Made by a program: the position numbers and the translations under genes. The notes beneath the pieces were generated by a model. It was not told where the DNA came from. It saw nothing but the letters and a program-made list of their open reading frames with translations, and ran no database searches. Positions 44,915 through 56,230 of a stretch of 64,000 nt of DNA are shown piece after piece; within the stretch, counting starts at the first letter, position 1; the number at the start of each line of letters is the position of its first letter. The stretch comes from Ananas comosus (lineage: Eukaryota; Streptophyta; Magnoliopsida; Poales; Bromeliaceae). Where the stretch lies: the NCBI RefSeq assembly GCF_001540865.1, contig NC_033627.1:8865861-8929860 (forward strand), given 5' to 3'.

Positions 44915-47900
44915 TGTAAGGAAGTGAATTCTCGAAATCCGAGAGTTGGACTTCGTCCAGAATCGACTAATTGTCGAGTGGGTAGGCTTCGGAAAAGCCG
45001 AAGGTGTCCAAAACACAAAAAGTGCATTGGAGTTGGATCCGCGAGAGTAAACAGTGCAAAATCTACACTTGGCAGATTCTACTCTCGGGGACCGGTCCCT
45101 AGAGGAAGAGACCGGTCCCTGTAAGCTGAAAGTATGGCAGAAGACTCTGTGCGCGATATTTGCTCTCAGGGTCCGGTCCCTCGGGCGAGGACCGGTCCCT
45201 GAAGGTCCGGTCTCTCAGTCGATGACCGATCCCCGTACGCGCAACCTGCGAAAAGCAGGAAAATTTGGCTAAATCTGAGAGTCAGCTCTCGGGGACCGGT
45301 CCCTGGCGGGACAGACCAGTCCCCGTACGCGTAATGGCTGGCAGACAGCCTCCGCTCGCAAAAGCTGCTCTCGGGGACCAGTCCCTCTAGTGACAGGCCG
45401 GTCCCCGAGTGCGAAAACTGCCCAGGTAGAGCAGTTTGAGAGAGGCAAAGTGGAGGGGTTTGAGTGCAATTGTTACATTAGTTGAGGGGTATAGGAGGGA
45501 TTACACTCTCTCTCCCCCTCATTTCCCCACCCAACACACACACTCCTTTCTCTCTCTAAGCTCTCTCTTTTCTCTTGAAGCAAAGAAGAAGAAGAAGAAG
45601 GAGAGGAAGAAAGGAAAGGAGAAGAAGGTGAAGAAGAAGGTGAAGCAAGCAAGGAGAAGGCCTTGGTCATCTTCCTCTTTCTCCTCACACCATTGGAGCT
45701 AGCTTAAAGGTAAGCTTTTGAGCTCAATAATGGTAGAAACCTAAGGTTTGGATTTAAAGCTCTAGAAATGGTTTGATTAGTATTCTAGCATGCTTAATAG
45801 ATACTCAAAGCTAGAATCTAGGGATTTATTGGAGCTTTTGCATAGATGCAACCTAGGGCACCCAAAATAGGGTTTTGCTGAATAGATGGGTTTGATCTTA
45901 TTTGATGACAACTAAACCTAATTGCTAGGTGTCTAAACGCATTGGCGAAGACGGATTGAGCATTCGTCAAGTCGTTATAAAGATGTCAGCAAAACAAGGC
46001 CGAGCAAGCTTCGTTTCCTTCTTGGAGGCGGAGATTTCGTTGTAACGAGTGCCGAGTAGCATTTTTAGGACCTCCACATCGTCGAACGGTGGGTGGTGTC
46101 ATCTCGAAGCAACCGGGTTCCTCTCTATGTCTTAGTACTTCATGATTTGCATCTCTTGCATGTTGCATTATAGGATTGCATGTTATTCCTTTCCTTATGC
46201 TTGCTAATGATATCGATGTATGAGTTGAATGCATGATGATGGTTAGATGAGGATTGGGTTTTGACATTTAATTCTATAGTGCCGAGAAAAGAGATGAACT
46301 CGATGATTGTTAAAGACATAATGAGTGGCATTGACTGTTAAATAAATAAGAACGAGTGGCATATAATATAGTGTACGGTGACACTAGTGACATGCGAACT
46401 TAGGGATAGGTGGATTCCCTAGTGACGACTCGTTGAACAAAGGTCTATAAGATATGGATCCTGAGGATCTAAAAGGTAAGTAACACCTAGAGGGGGGTGA
46501 ATAGGTGTAAATACGGCAAACTCGAAAATCTCGATGCAAATAAAATAAAGTAGCGGAAAATAAAACAGCACACCGAGAATTTAACGTGGGAAAACTCCAA
46601 TTCGGAGTGAAAAACCCACGGGACCGATCACGCGAAGAAAATCCACTAAGAAAACTTGAGTACAAGTGATTTTGACAAAAATACACGACTCAATTTACCG
46701 ATTTCTTGTTAATGGTGATCTTCGCCGGTCCTCGATCGATAGGAATCCACCAATCGACCTTGCTGTAACTCCTCGCAGCGTCAACGCCTCAACTCCTTGA
46801 AGTGTCCACCGAATCCTCGGCTTCACGCGAGATCCACGCGTCGAACCTCCTTCCGGAGCTTGTAGAATCGAAGATTTGTGATGATTTAACCTTTGAATAC
46901 CATAAGCTATGAGGGTTCACCTTTAATCAAAAATCTACTTGATTCTCGTATGAGTTCTCGAGTAAAAACGAAGAATCAAGCCGATTGTTGATTGTTAGAA
47001 ACTCGTTATGTGAATCGACGCATTGAAACGAAAAAACAAGTTTCTAGGGTTTAGAATCAGTAAATATTCAAAGCCTTAAACTTTTAGATGACCCACATAG
47101 CTTATTTATATGTTTAGAAGACTTAGAAGTAGACTAGGATTGCAAAAAGTCCTTTTTAAAAACCTGTGTCGTCCTCAGAGACCGGTCTTCTCGAGGAGAC
47201 CGGTCTGTGAGAGACCGGTCTCTCAAGTGAGGAACCGGTCCCTCACTGCGTGACCAAAATCACAACGTTCGGGAACCGGTCTCTCAAGCTTGAGACCGGT
47301 CCCTCGCTGTGCGACAGAAATACCAAGGTTCGGGAACCGGTCTCTCATCTCAGGGGACCGGTTGCATCAATGTTCATGCAGTGAGAACCTTAGGGGAACC
47401 GGTCTCTTGACCTCAGGGACCGGTCCCTGAACACAGAAAAGTTCAGTAAAGTATTTTTAAAGCAATCTAAGCCTTCTGAACTTTTTCTAAACAAATATCT
47501 TCATCACAAATGATCTTTTCTTCATACCTTAGGTGCCGAACTTTACGAGTGAGTCTTTTTCCTTCAATTTAGATCTTTTCTTCAATCTTCCGCAATCAAC
47601 TCTTCAAGACTCCATTCAGCATTACGAAATCCGCCAACCTATAAAATCCTTAACAAGGTCATAGTGTAGTCAAGTACTCACACATGGACATTGGGATAGG
47701 TGGATTCCCAAGTGACTTGTAACCCTAGAGTCGATGGGGTATCCTCGAGTTGAGAGGATTGATCATACTCACAGTCTGTTCATACTTGTGGTGGTCGCAC
47801 CACCTAGGTCTTCGTGCACTCCGGAGTTTAGTGCGAGAGGGGTAGAGTTGATGCCCTACAGGCGGCCTCGGGTTTGAGAGCAAGGTGTGTCTCCTTACCA

Positions 47901-48361
47901 TACGAGGTTTGAGGTGAGTCGTAGGCGAACCCAAGTGGATCGCCAAGGATTGATTGAACATATTGTTATTTGAACATTTGCTTGTTGGACATGGATAGTG
48001 GACATAGTAGCATGTTAGTAAACCCTTTACTATATGACGCAGGCATATATTACTGATGATTGGGCATAATAGCATAGTTTTCCTACTATTGCATTTACAG
48101 TTTTTCATAACTATCTATCTATCTACTTTTGTCCACTCGGACCTAGTGAAAAAATCGGCGGAGTCGGCGGCCGAACCCACTGGAAACTATGGACAATAGT
48201 TCTCACCCCACTTTGTTGCAGGGCCTAGTACGAGCACGCCGGGCGAGGACCGCGGCAAGGGCATAGCGCCCGAGCAGTAGTACATAGTAGCTTCCTATTT
48301 TGCATTAGCACACTTATGGATATGAGAGACTTTTGTAGGTGAGGATTTGGAGAGCTATAGA
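44915..48361 (+). repeat. 3' LTR of element B, interrupted and cut
   Basis: Begins TGTAAGGAAGTGAATTC and matches the 5' LTR closely up to about 45650. GGACCGGTCC palindromes lie at 45089-45412, a candidate donor GTAAGC at 45709, GGTCGC...CACTCCGGAGT at about 47790-47825, the hairpin at 48181-48204 and acceptor-like TTTGTTGCAG near 48219. A copia solo LTR occupies 46446-47655. Element C starts at 48362, so the last few hundred bases of this LTR are missing here. Confidence 0.9.
46446..47655 (-). mobile_element. Copia solo LTR, 1210 bp
   Basis: Flanked by perfect AGGTC (46441-46445, 47656-47660). In its own sense it begins TGTTAAGG and ends CTTATA (an expected CTTACA-like end with one change). 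It contains ACACCTAGAGGGGGGTGAATA, the reverse complement of a motif in the copia LTR at 59860-59885, so the families are related. ACCGGT palindromes lie at 47174-47430, about 230-480 bases from its LTR start, matching the relative place seen in the gypsy LTRs. Confidence 0.88.
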
Positions 48362-50960
48362 TGTCACGCCCCGAGACCGATACCAATTTGGGCCGGCCCG
48401 AGCACGTCAAAAAGATGCCGAACGGATAGAGTTTTCCCTATCCGCCCAAGGCTCATCACCTGTACAATTTCAACCAAGAAGTGCACTAGCGGAAACATAC
48501 ATAAACGGCTTACACGAGGGTAAGCAATTGCCATGAGTGAAAGATAGGAAACTGAACATCATGAGTACTATGATTCACTTTAGATCACATTCATTGCATT
48601 TAACCTCATATTCATGATTCTTTACATTGCTTTCATCATTTCTTCTACATTACATTTGCTCAAATAAACTTTACAATATTTCCTTTCTTTGCTTTAAACA
48701 TCAACATCTTAAATCATCAAATACAAAAGATGATAAAAGGGTAAACCACTAACAAAATGTAAACCCATCTTTGGTGGCCTCTGACTAAGGTGCGATACCT
48801 TTACCGCGGTCGCTCAGCGGCTCGCTCGGTCCCAGCTCTGTGGAATAGTGGGGTGAGAACTACAATAAAGTTTCCAGTGGGTTCGGCTCTAACCTCACCA
48901 ACTTTCCCATTAGGACTAACTCAGGCATAATAGAAAGGATAAGCAGAATAGTAACCAAATTATAATCATGATGCTAATATGCCTAAACAATAAAGCAAGA
49001 AATATGCTCAATATAAATCATGCAAATATGCAAGTTCTTTGTTCTTTACTCCTTATTCTTTAATCTTTACTCTTTGTTCACGTTCTTTAATCTCATGGCT
49101 AACCCGGGGGTTTCGCCACATTAACTTGCCCACATTAAGTCCATCATCGCGGCCCCTCACCTGCCTTCCGCTAAGACCGTCCTCGGGTTTACTGCAACCC
49201 GTGATGCATAACTCCGGAGCGCATCGCCCGAGGGGGAGCGACCGCCCTCGAGCACGGAACTCATAGCAAGTATGATCGATCCTTAACTCTAAGGATATAT
49301 AGTTCAATCACTGTCTTTACACTAACTCTAGTGTTCTTTACATCACTTTATTTTGCTAATTCTAGCAATCATTGTTCTTTAACTTTACTCATTCTTTATG
49401 CCACACTTTGCATTAACTTTAACCATTGTCATTGTTCTTTTGGTTCTTTGATGCCACACACTAACTCTAGTGTCGACTGTATACTTTCGAATGCCACTCG
49501 TTCTATGCTCTTGTGTCACTTTATTCTTTTATCTCATTAGGTTCTCACATTACCTCTCATGCATATATAGGGTGTTATAGGTTCTCAACCAACTAGAAAT
49601 GCACGTGTACTCACATCATGCAGCATTTACATAATTATCATCACATTTTACCCTACAATGCATGCAACAACAATACATAAATGCTCAATTAAATGACACA
49701 TTAGGCATAGAGGGAATTCCAACAAGTTTGGATAGCACCACCCACCTCGTAGGCGTACTAGGATCCTACAACGGTTTCCTTGGGATTTTTAGACTCCTAG
49801 TTCGTCACCTGCGGCAAAACGAAGCCCTATTAGGCCATTTTGTTCATATCTTTACATTGGCTTTTCGTAACGTTAATCCGAGCGCACCAACGTGTCGGAA
49901 ATACCCCCAATTAGGTTTCTAGAGGGTCAATTTTATTTTGGAACCCTCGCATGCAAAAACCCCAATTTGGGTGCCCTAGCTCATAACATATATCAAACCT
50001 AGGGTTTGATCTCATTGGGAAGCAAAAGTAGCTTCAATCTACTCTAGAGACTCCATAAAAATCATTCTTAGCTTAATCCAAACCCTAGTTTCGGTTCTAC
50101 CATGAAAGGGGTTGAAGCTCTCCTCTAAGCTTCACCACCAACACCCAAATCCATGGTTTTGATCTCATCCACAAGCAAAAGAAAGCTTGAAACATTCATT
50201 AGGCTCAATTAGAACCATTTCTACGTCACTTAGTTCTTATTCTAGGGTTTTACTATAATTAGGATTCAAGCTTACCTCAAAGCTTCCCCCTCCTTCAAGC
50301 TAGAAACGAGGGAGAGGGAGTTTCTTCACTCCTTCTTCTCCACTTTCTTCATCTTCTTTTCCTTTCTTTTCTTTGTCTTCTTCTTCTCCTTCTTGTCTTC
50401 TAGAGAGAGAAAGAGAGATGAGAGGGAGTGTGTGAGGGAGAGAATGAGAGGAAAAAGCCCTCAAAGCCCTCCACTTAACCATTGGGTTGCACAAATGCAA
50501 ATGGGTCCCTCAACTTTGATTTTATTGAACTGCTCAAACTGGGCAGATTTCGGGTTAGCGGACCGGTCTCCCCGACTTGGGATCGGTCCCAGAGGGCTCT
50601 CCCCGCAGCTGCGCAGGGCTCTCCGCGATGCAACCGGTCTCTCACTGGGGGGACTGGTCTCTCGGGGACCGGTCTCTCTCCGCAGGGACCGGTTCCCGAG
50701 AGCTGGTTTTCTGGGACAGCCGATTTTCGGCCTTTCTCATTTCTCACGCATTCGGGGACCGGTCTCTCCCACCAGGGACCGATCCCCGAGAGCTCAAAAA
50801 CTGCAGTTTGCAGATTTTTGATTCTTAGCTCTCGAAAACCTCCCATAACGCACTTTTAATTATTTTAACACCTTCGGACTTTCCGAAGTGTACCGTCCTC
50901 GCACTTTGGTCAATTTGACTAAAGTTCGATATTTATTTTCCGAATTTTCGATATATTACA
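48362..50960 (-). repeat. 3' LTR of element C, 2599 bp
   Basis: TGTCACGCCCCGAGACC to ATATTACA. On the minus strand, AAGGGGTGGAGAA (50961-50975) is the adjacent polypurine tract. ACCGGT palindromes lie at 50562-50790, a GAAGAA tract (sense) at 50330-50400, a candidate donor GAG|GTAAGC (sense) near 50267, the ACTCCGGAG block near 49210, the hairpin remnant near 48855, and acceptor-like CCACAG|AGCTG near 48835. By eye the first 182 bp differ from the 5' LTR at roughly a dozen sites. Confidence 0.92.
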
Positions 50961-51005
50961 TTCTCCACCCCTTAAAATAATTTCGTCTGTGAAATTACGT
51001 ATACC

Positions 51006-52307
51006 TTAACTTGTCGACTCAAATAAATGCAAATAATCTCTCTGCATGGTCTCCTCGAGCTCCCAAGTGGCTTCTCGCACCGCATGGTTGCTCCACTGAA
51101 CCTTCACATAAGAAATTCTGCGACTCCGCAGCTTTCTTTCTTCTCGATCGAGGATGCACACCGGGTATTCCTCATAAGACATATCCTCAAGTAACTCTAT
51201 AGGCTCGTACTCTAACACATGTGTCGAGTTTCGAATATACTTTCGGAGATTTGACACATGAAAAACATTATGAGCTCCACGAGTCTCGGTGGTAGTGCGA
51301 GCTTGTACGCTACCGCACCCACACGCTCTAATATCTCGAATGATCCGACATAACGGGGACTTAGCTTCCCACGGACCTCAAATCGCTTTACTCCTCGCAT
51401 TGGTGACACTCTCAAAAATACGCAGCCTCCAACCGCGAACTCTAAGTCTTTCCTTCGCTTGTCGGCATAGCTCTTTTGCCAAGATTGCGCCGTCGCTAAC
51501 CGTTGACAGGCAAGACGAACCTTTTCTTTCGCTTCCCGAACTACATCCGGGCCGAGAGCCGTTCTCTTGCCCACGTCGCTCCAATGAATAGGAGAAAGAC
51601 ACTTGCGTCCATATAGTGCCTCAAATGGCGCCATCGCTATGCTCTCTTGATAATTGTTATTATAGGCGAACTCCGCCATTGGCAAGAAATCATGCCATCC
51701 TCCTTTGTAATCTAGCACACACGCTCGAAGCAAGTCCTCGAGGATCTGTATTGTCCGCTCCGACTGTCCATCACTCTGAGGATGAAACGTCGTGCTAAAG
51801 TCGAGCCGTGTGCCTAGCGCATCCTGCAAGCTCTTCCAAAAGTGGGATGTGAACCTAGGGTCTCGATCCGATACAATTGATACCGGAACCCCATGAAGTC
51901 TCACAACCTCGTCGAGATAAACTTGAACTACTCTTGTCTCCCAACCACGTAGTATGTATCGGTAAGAAGTGTGCCGACTTTGTCAATCAATCCACTATCA
52001 CCCATATCGCATCGTGTCCGCCTTGTGATCGAGGCAAACTGGTAATAAAGTCCATCGCTATATCTTCCCATTTCCAAATGAGTATTGATAGACTTTGTAG
52101 CTTTCCCGCCGAAAATCGGCGCTCTGCTTTTACCTGCTGGCACGTTAGACATTGCGCCACGAACTCCCCAATATCTCTTTTCATTTCCGGCCACCAATAA
52201 TGCTCTTTCAAGTCCTTGTACATTTTAGTGCCGCCCGGGTGTATACTATAAGGGGATTGGTGCGCCTCTTGCATGATCGCCCTTCGCATCCCATCATCTT
52301 TAGGCAC
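51006..52307 (-). pseudogene. Integrase and chromodomain of element C
   Basis: Bases 52307-51987 hold the zinc finger ([20 protein letters not shown]) and the first aspartate (HDAIWVIVD). A stop or shift near 51985-51905 follows. Then a 230-residue open stretch (51904-51212) has VSIVSDRDPRF with the second aspartate, SERTIQILEDLL with the glutamate, [13 protein letters not shown] and AYKLALPP. One shift near 51250 leads to the chromodomain frame (51257-51006): ILDREERKLRSRRISYVKVQ, EATWELEE, ending YLHLFESTS. All catalytic residues are present but split over three frames. Confidence 0.9.
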
Positions 52308-54400
52308 ACACCATCGATTTCGAAATCGAAGTGCACCATCGGCTCCAATGCCAAAATCCTCGGCATACCGTTCTCAACTTCACTTCGTACATTTTGAAGA
52401 TAAGGATCCGAAGCTTGAAGCTCTTTGATTCTTTCCAATAGGGTCGGTTGCACAACTAATGCGGCAAGTGTAGCCGGCACTTCCGGCGCTACCACTTCCA
52501 ACCCAAGTCGTTGCATTTTCTTTTGCAATAGCGGTTGAGGCGTAATTGCCATCGCTAAGTTCTCCGCCGATTTTCTACTTAAAGCATCGGCCACGACATT
52601 GGCTTTTCCGGGGTGATATAGTATAGTGACATCATAGTCTTTTAGCAACTCCAACCACCGCCGCTGTCGCATGTTCAATCCCTTCTGGGTGAACAAGTAC
52701 TTTAGACTTTTATGATCCGTGTAGACCTCGCAATGCTCCACATACAAGTAATGCCTCCAAAGCTTTAGCGTGAAAATCACCGCGGCTAACTCGAGGTCGT
52801 GAATCGGGTAGTTCTTCTCATAACTCTTTAATTGGCGTGATGCATAAGCAATGACCCGCCCATTTTGCATTAATACACACCCGAGACCAACATAAGAGGT
52901 ATCACTGTATACTACAAAAGTCTCCCCCGGAGTCGGCAAGGCAAGCACCGGGGTCGACGTCAACCTGTTCTTTAACTCCTCGAAGCTTTGATCGCAATCG
53001 TCGCTCCACATGTACTTTACTCCTTTATGCGTGAGGCGCGGTAGTGGAGTGGTTATCTTAGCGAACCCCTCCACGAACCGCCGGTAGTAGCCCGCAAGTC
53101 CAAGAAAACTGCGGACCTCCGCTACATTCGTCAGGCGAGGCCAATCCTTTATTGCCTCTACTTTCTTCGGGTCTACCGACACTCCGTCACCTGATACCAC
53201 ATGGCCCAAGAATGTGACATCCTTTAGCCAAAAGTCACACTTCTTTAACTTTGCATAGAGCTTCTCCTGTCTGAGTATTTGCAACACAACTCTCAGATAC
53301 TCCTCGTGCTCCTCCTCACTCTTCGAGTAGACCAATACGTCGTCTATAAACACTACGACGCATCGATCCAACAATGGCCTGAAGACTCGATTCATCAAGT
53401 CCATAAATGCTGCCGGGGTATTAGTAAGCCCAAACGGCATTACCGTGAACTCATAATGGCCATACCGCATACGGTATACCGTTTTTTGTACATCCTTCGG
53501 CCTAATCTTTAGTTGATGATACCCCGATTGGAAATCAATCTTCGAATACACCTTGGACCCTTGCAACTGATCGAATAGATCGTCAATCCTTGGCAACGGG
53601 TACTTGTTCTTTATTGTCACTTTATTCAACTCGCGATAGTCTACGCAGAGTCGAAGTGTGCCATCCTTTTTCTTCACAAATAGCATCGGAGCTCCCAACG
53701 GTGACACGCTTGGCCTCACGAAGCCTTTATCGAGAAAGTCTTGCAATTGGCCCTTTAGTTCCTTTAGTTCCACCGGTGCCATTCTATACGGAGCCTTCTA
53801 AACTGGTTCCACCCCGGGAATCAAGTCAATGACGAACTCAACTTCCCGGTCCGGTGGCAGTCCCTGTGACTCCACCGGAAATACATCTGGGAATTCGCAT
53901 GCTACTCGAATATCCGCCAACTCTGGGTACTCCTTTCGAGCATCTACCATGGTTGCCAAATAGGCCTTACACCTTCCTTTGATCATCCTCTTCGCCCTTA
54001 GAGACGATATGGTCGCCGCGAAGCACCTACTTTTGCACGCTTGGTATACCAATTCTTCTTTATTAGGCTCACGAAAAGTGATCACCTTGCTTTCACAATC
54101 TATAACCGCATAGTACTTGGAGAGCCAGTTGGTCCCCAAGATAACATCGAATCCCCACATCTGATCTAGCACTAGCAGATCAATCGGCATAATCCAATCG
54201 CCTATTTGCACTGGACACACCAAACACTCATTATGGACACTGAATGCATATTCTGGGGCGTTCACCCACCAGTAATTCTCGTTGTGTACCATCTCTATAC
54301 CATGAGTTTGAGCAAATGATGTGCTCATGAATGAATGAGATGCGCCTGTATCAAATACTGCTCTAGCTCCAGTGCCTTTAATCACAATTATACCTGCCAC
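52208..54400 (-). pseudogene. Protease, RT and RNase H of element C
   Basis: Protease is open with an intact VFDTGASHSFM site. The linker (LGTNWLSKYYAVID) leads to a single in-frame TAG near 53797, just before RT. RT/RNase H is then open for 524 residues (53782-52208): [11 protein letters not shown] start, [41 protein letters not shown], intact [23 protein letters not shown], RNase [43 protein letters not shown] shift near 52310 separates it from integrase. It is the best preserved RT in the window. Confidence 0.93.
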
Positions 54401-55722
54401 AACGTCGTCTGGTGCTGCAGGCTACTGCTCCTCCACCTGAGCGGTAAAAACTCGGCTGATAGGCATCTCGATCCCTCCGGCTGACGCGGTGATGACGCGC
54501 GCCCAGCCGACATTGCTGGTGGCAACCCCGCAAGCTGTCTCGGGGTAGACGGTGATGATGCCACTGCCGGTGAAGACGACGTCCATGTCGGGCACTCCCG
54601 GATAAGATGTCCCGGTTGGCCACACTTGAAACACTTGCCGTCGCGCTGTGGGCAAGTCGACACTCGGTGCTCACCACCGCAAATAACACATTGAGGAGGT
54701 CTCCAGTTGCTCGACTGCTGTCGGGGATACCGAGGGGGTTTCTTAGCATTTGGCCGTCCCCCAGCACCACCCGTCGTTCGCTTCTTGCCTTTGTCCGTTG
54801 ACTCGGCGATAGCGTCCCTTTCTTCACGTACATGGGCGCTACCGTGCTCCGCCCACAAAGCTCTATCAAAGACCTCCGCAAAGATCGTTAACTTCAAAAT
54901 CTGCACCTTTTCATATATCCTCGGCTGGAGTCCTCGCAAGAACCAATCAGCCCGATCCCGATCATCTCGTACAATATCGGGAACGCAGTCGATAAAGTGA
55001 GAGAACTCTTGCTCATATTCTCCCACCGATCGGTCACACTGTCTCAACTTGCGGAATTTTTCTTGCAACCTCCGCTTCACCGCGTCGGGGAAGTAGTTCG
55101 CGAACACCGCTCTCTTGAACTCTTCCCAAAGCATGAGCGGGAGATCGGCAGGTCGATCCCGCTTGACTCGCTTCCACCACACCATCGCCGCCTTCTCAAG
55201 ATAATGGGTGGCAAGGTATACCTTGTCCTTCTCCGAGGTATTGAGGTCCTCGAAGAGCGTTTCTATCGAGTCGATCCATAACTCCACAACCGCTGGCTCC
55301 ACCAAACCACCTTCAAAGACAGGTGGGTTGAACTTCTTAAACTGGATGAGAGCGGCCAACGTGCGCTCCCGCTCTGCCTCTATCGCCGCACTATCGGGAT
55401 TTGAAGTTCCCGATCCGGCCGGCACGGCCGTAACTGGCACAGCCGCAACTGGCTCCGCCGCTAAACCCTTGACCGCAATAGGGGGCGCAGAAGGTCCGGC
55501 ACCCGCCTGCGACGCTGCCGCCTGTTATCGCTCAATAGCCTCTTGGAGCCTTTGGATCTGCTCCCCTTGGCTTCGCACAGACTCTGCTTGCTGCAGCATT
55601 ACTCCAATAAGCACGGCCACTTGATCCCTAAGCTCTCCATCGCCACTCGCTCCGGATCGCTCGGGCTCCACACTCGGCTCCTCAGGCATCGACCTCGTCT
55701 GCGGTCGACCACGAGGTGCCAT
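54388..55722 (-). pseudogene. gag of element C
   Basis: Starts at ATG 55722 (MAPRGRPQTRSMPEE). One TAA near 55525, in frame, interrupts the coiled-coil-like N-terminus; the same frame continues from 55440 for 350 residues. Capsid blocks: FKKFNPPVFEGG, EKDKVYLATHYLEKAAMVWW, FANYFPDAVKRRLQEKF, YEQEFSHFIDCVPDIV, FLRGLQPRIYE. The nucleocapsid CCHC knuckle is CFKCGQPGHLIREC. A shift near 54470 and a TAG near 54422 separate it from protease. A single polyprotein is the expected ancestral state. Confidence 0.92.
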
Positions 55723-56029
55723 TGCTTCCTGAAAAGAAGCAACTCACGTTAGCTACTCGACCAACATTATTCATCAATACCCAATTCGGCGAAAGCAACT
55801 TATGCATTCGTTCTCACCCCAAGCATCATGTCGTCGGCCGCCCGACACGAAACAACGAGTAGGAAACAAATGAAAATTAAACTTAGCCTCTAATCACATT
55901 AGAGACGGCCCAACTTAACCTAATCACATGCTTTCGCTAACTTTGATTCCACGTCACTCACGTTTTCTAGATCTTTAAGGTCTTCCAATCCAAAGGGTCT
56001 CTAGTTCCATTCCTATTCTTTCACTCTGG

Positions 56030-56041
56030 GCTCTGATACCA
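56030..56041 (-). other. Primer binding site of element C
   Basis: The minus strand reads TGGTATCAGAGC, complementary to initiator tRNA-Met, 7 bases from the 5' LTR at 56049. Confidence 0.9.
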
Positions 56042-56048
56042 CGATATC

Positions 56049-56230
56049 TGTCACGCCCCAAGACCGATACCAATTTGGGCCGGCCCGAGCACGTCAAACA
56101 GACGCCGAACGGACAGAGTTTCCCATATCCGCCAAAGACTCATCACCTGTACAATTTCAACCAAAAAGTGTACTAGCGGAAACATACACAAACGGCTTAC
56201 ACGAGGGTAAGCAATAGCCATGAGTGAAAG
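56049..56230 (-). repeat. 5' LTR of element C, first 182 bp
   Basis: Aligns with 48362-48543 of the 3' LTR through the shared GAGTGAAAG, where a family A LTR begins at 56231. The remainder is not found in the window. Confidence 0.9.

Larger units (their letters stand above)
35747..48361 (+). mobile_element. Gypsy chromovirus, family B, with nested insertions
   Basis: Order: 5' LTR 35747-37161, primer site, gag, protease, RT, RNase H, integrase, chromodomain, polypurine tract, 3' LTR from 44915. It landed in element D's integrase (flank GTCTG). Its own gag holds a family B solo LTR, its 3' LTR holds a copia solo LTR, and element C cuts the 3' LTR at 48361. B's true right end and second target duplication are therefore not visible. 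The 5' LTR is shortened by a large internal deletion relative to the 3' LTR. Confidence 0.9.
48362..56230 (-). mobile_element. Gypsy chromovirus, family C, 5' LTR truncated
   Basis: Reverse orientation. 3' LTR 48362-50960, chromodomain and integrase 51006-52307, RNase H/RT/protease to 54400, gag to 55722, primer site 56030-56041, 5' LTR from 56049 interrupted at 56230 by a family A element. It sits inside the 3' LTR of element B; the flank ATAGA is the likely target but its partner is not in view. Its coding region has the fewest breaks of any element here. Confidence 0.9.
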
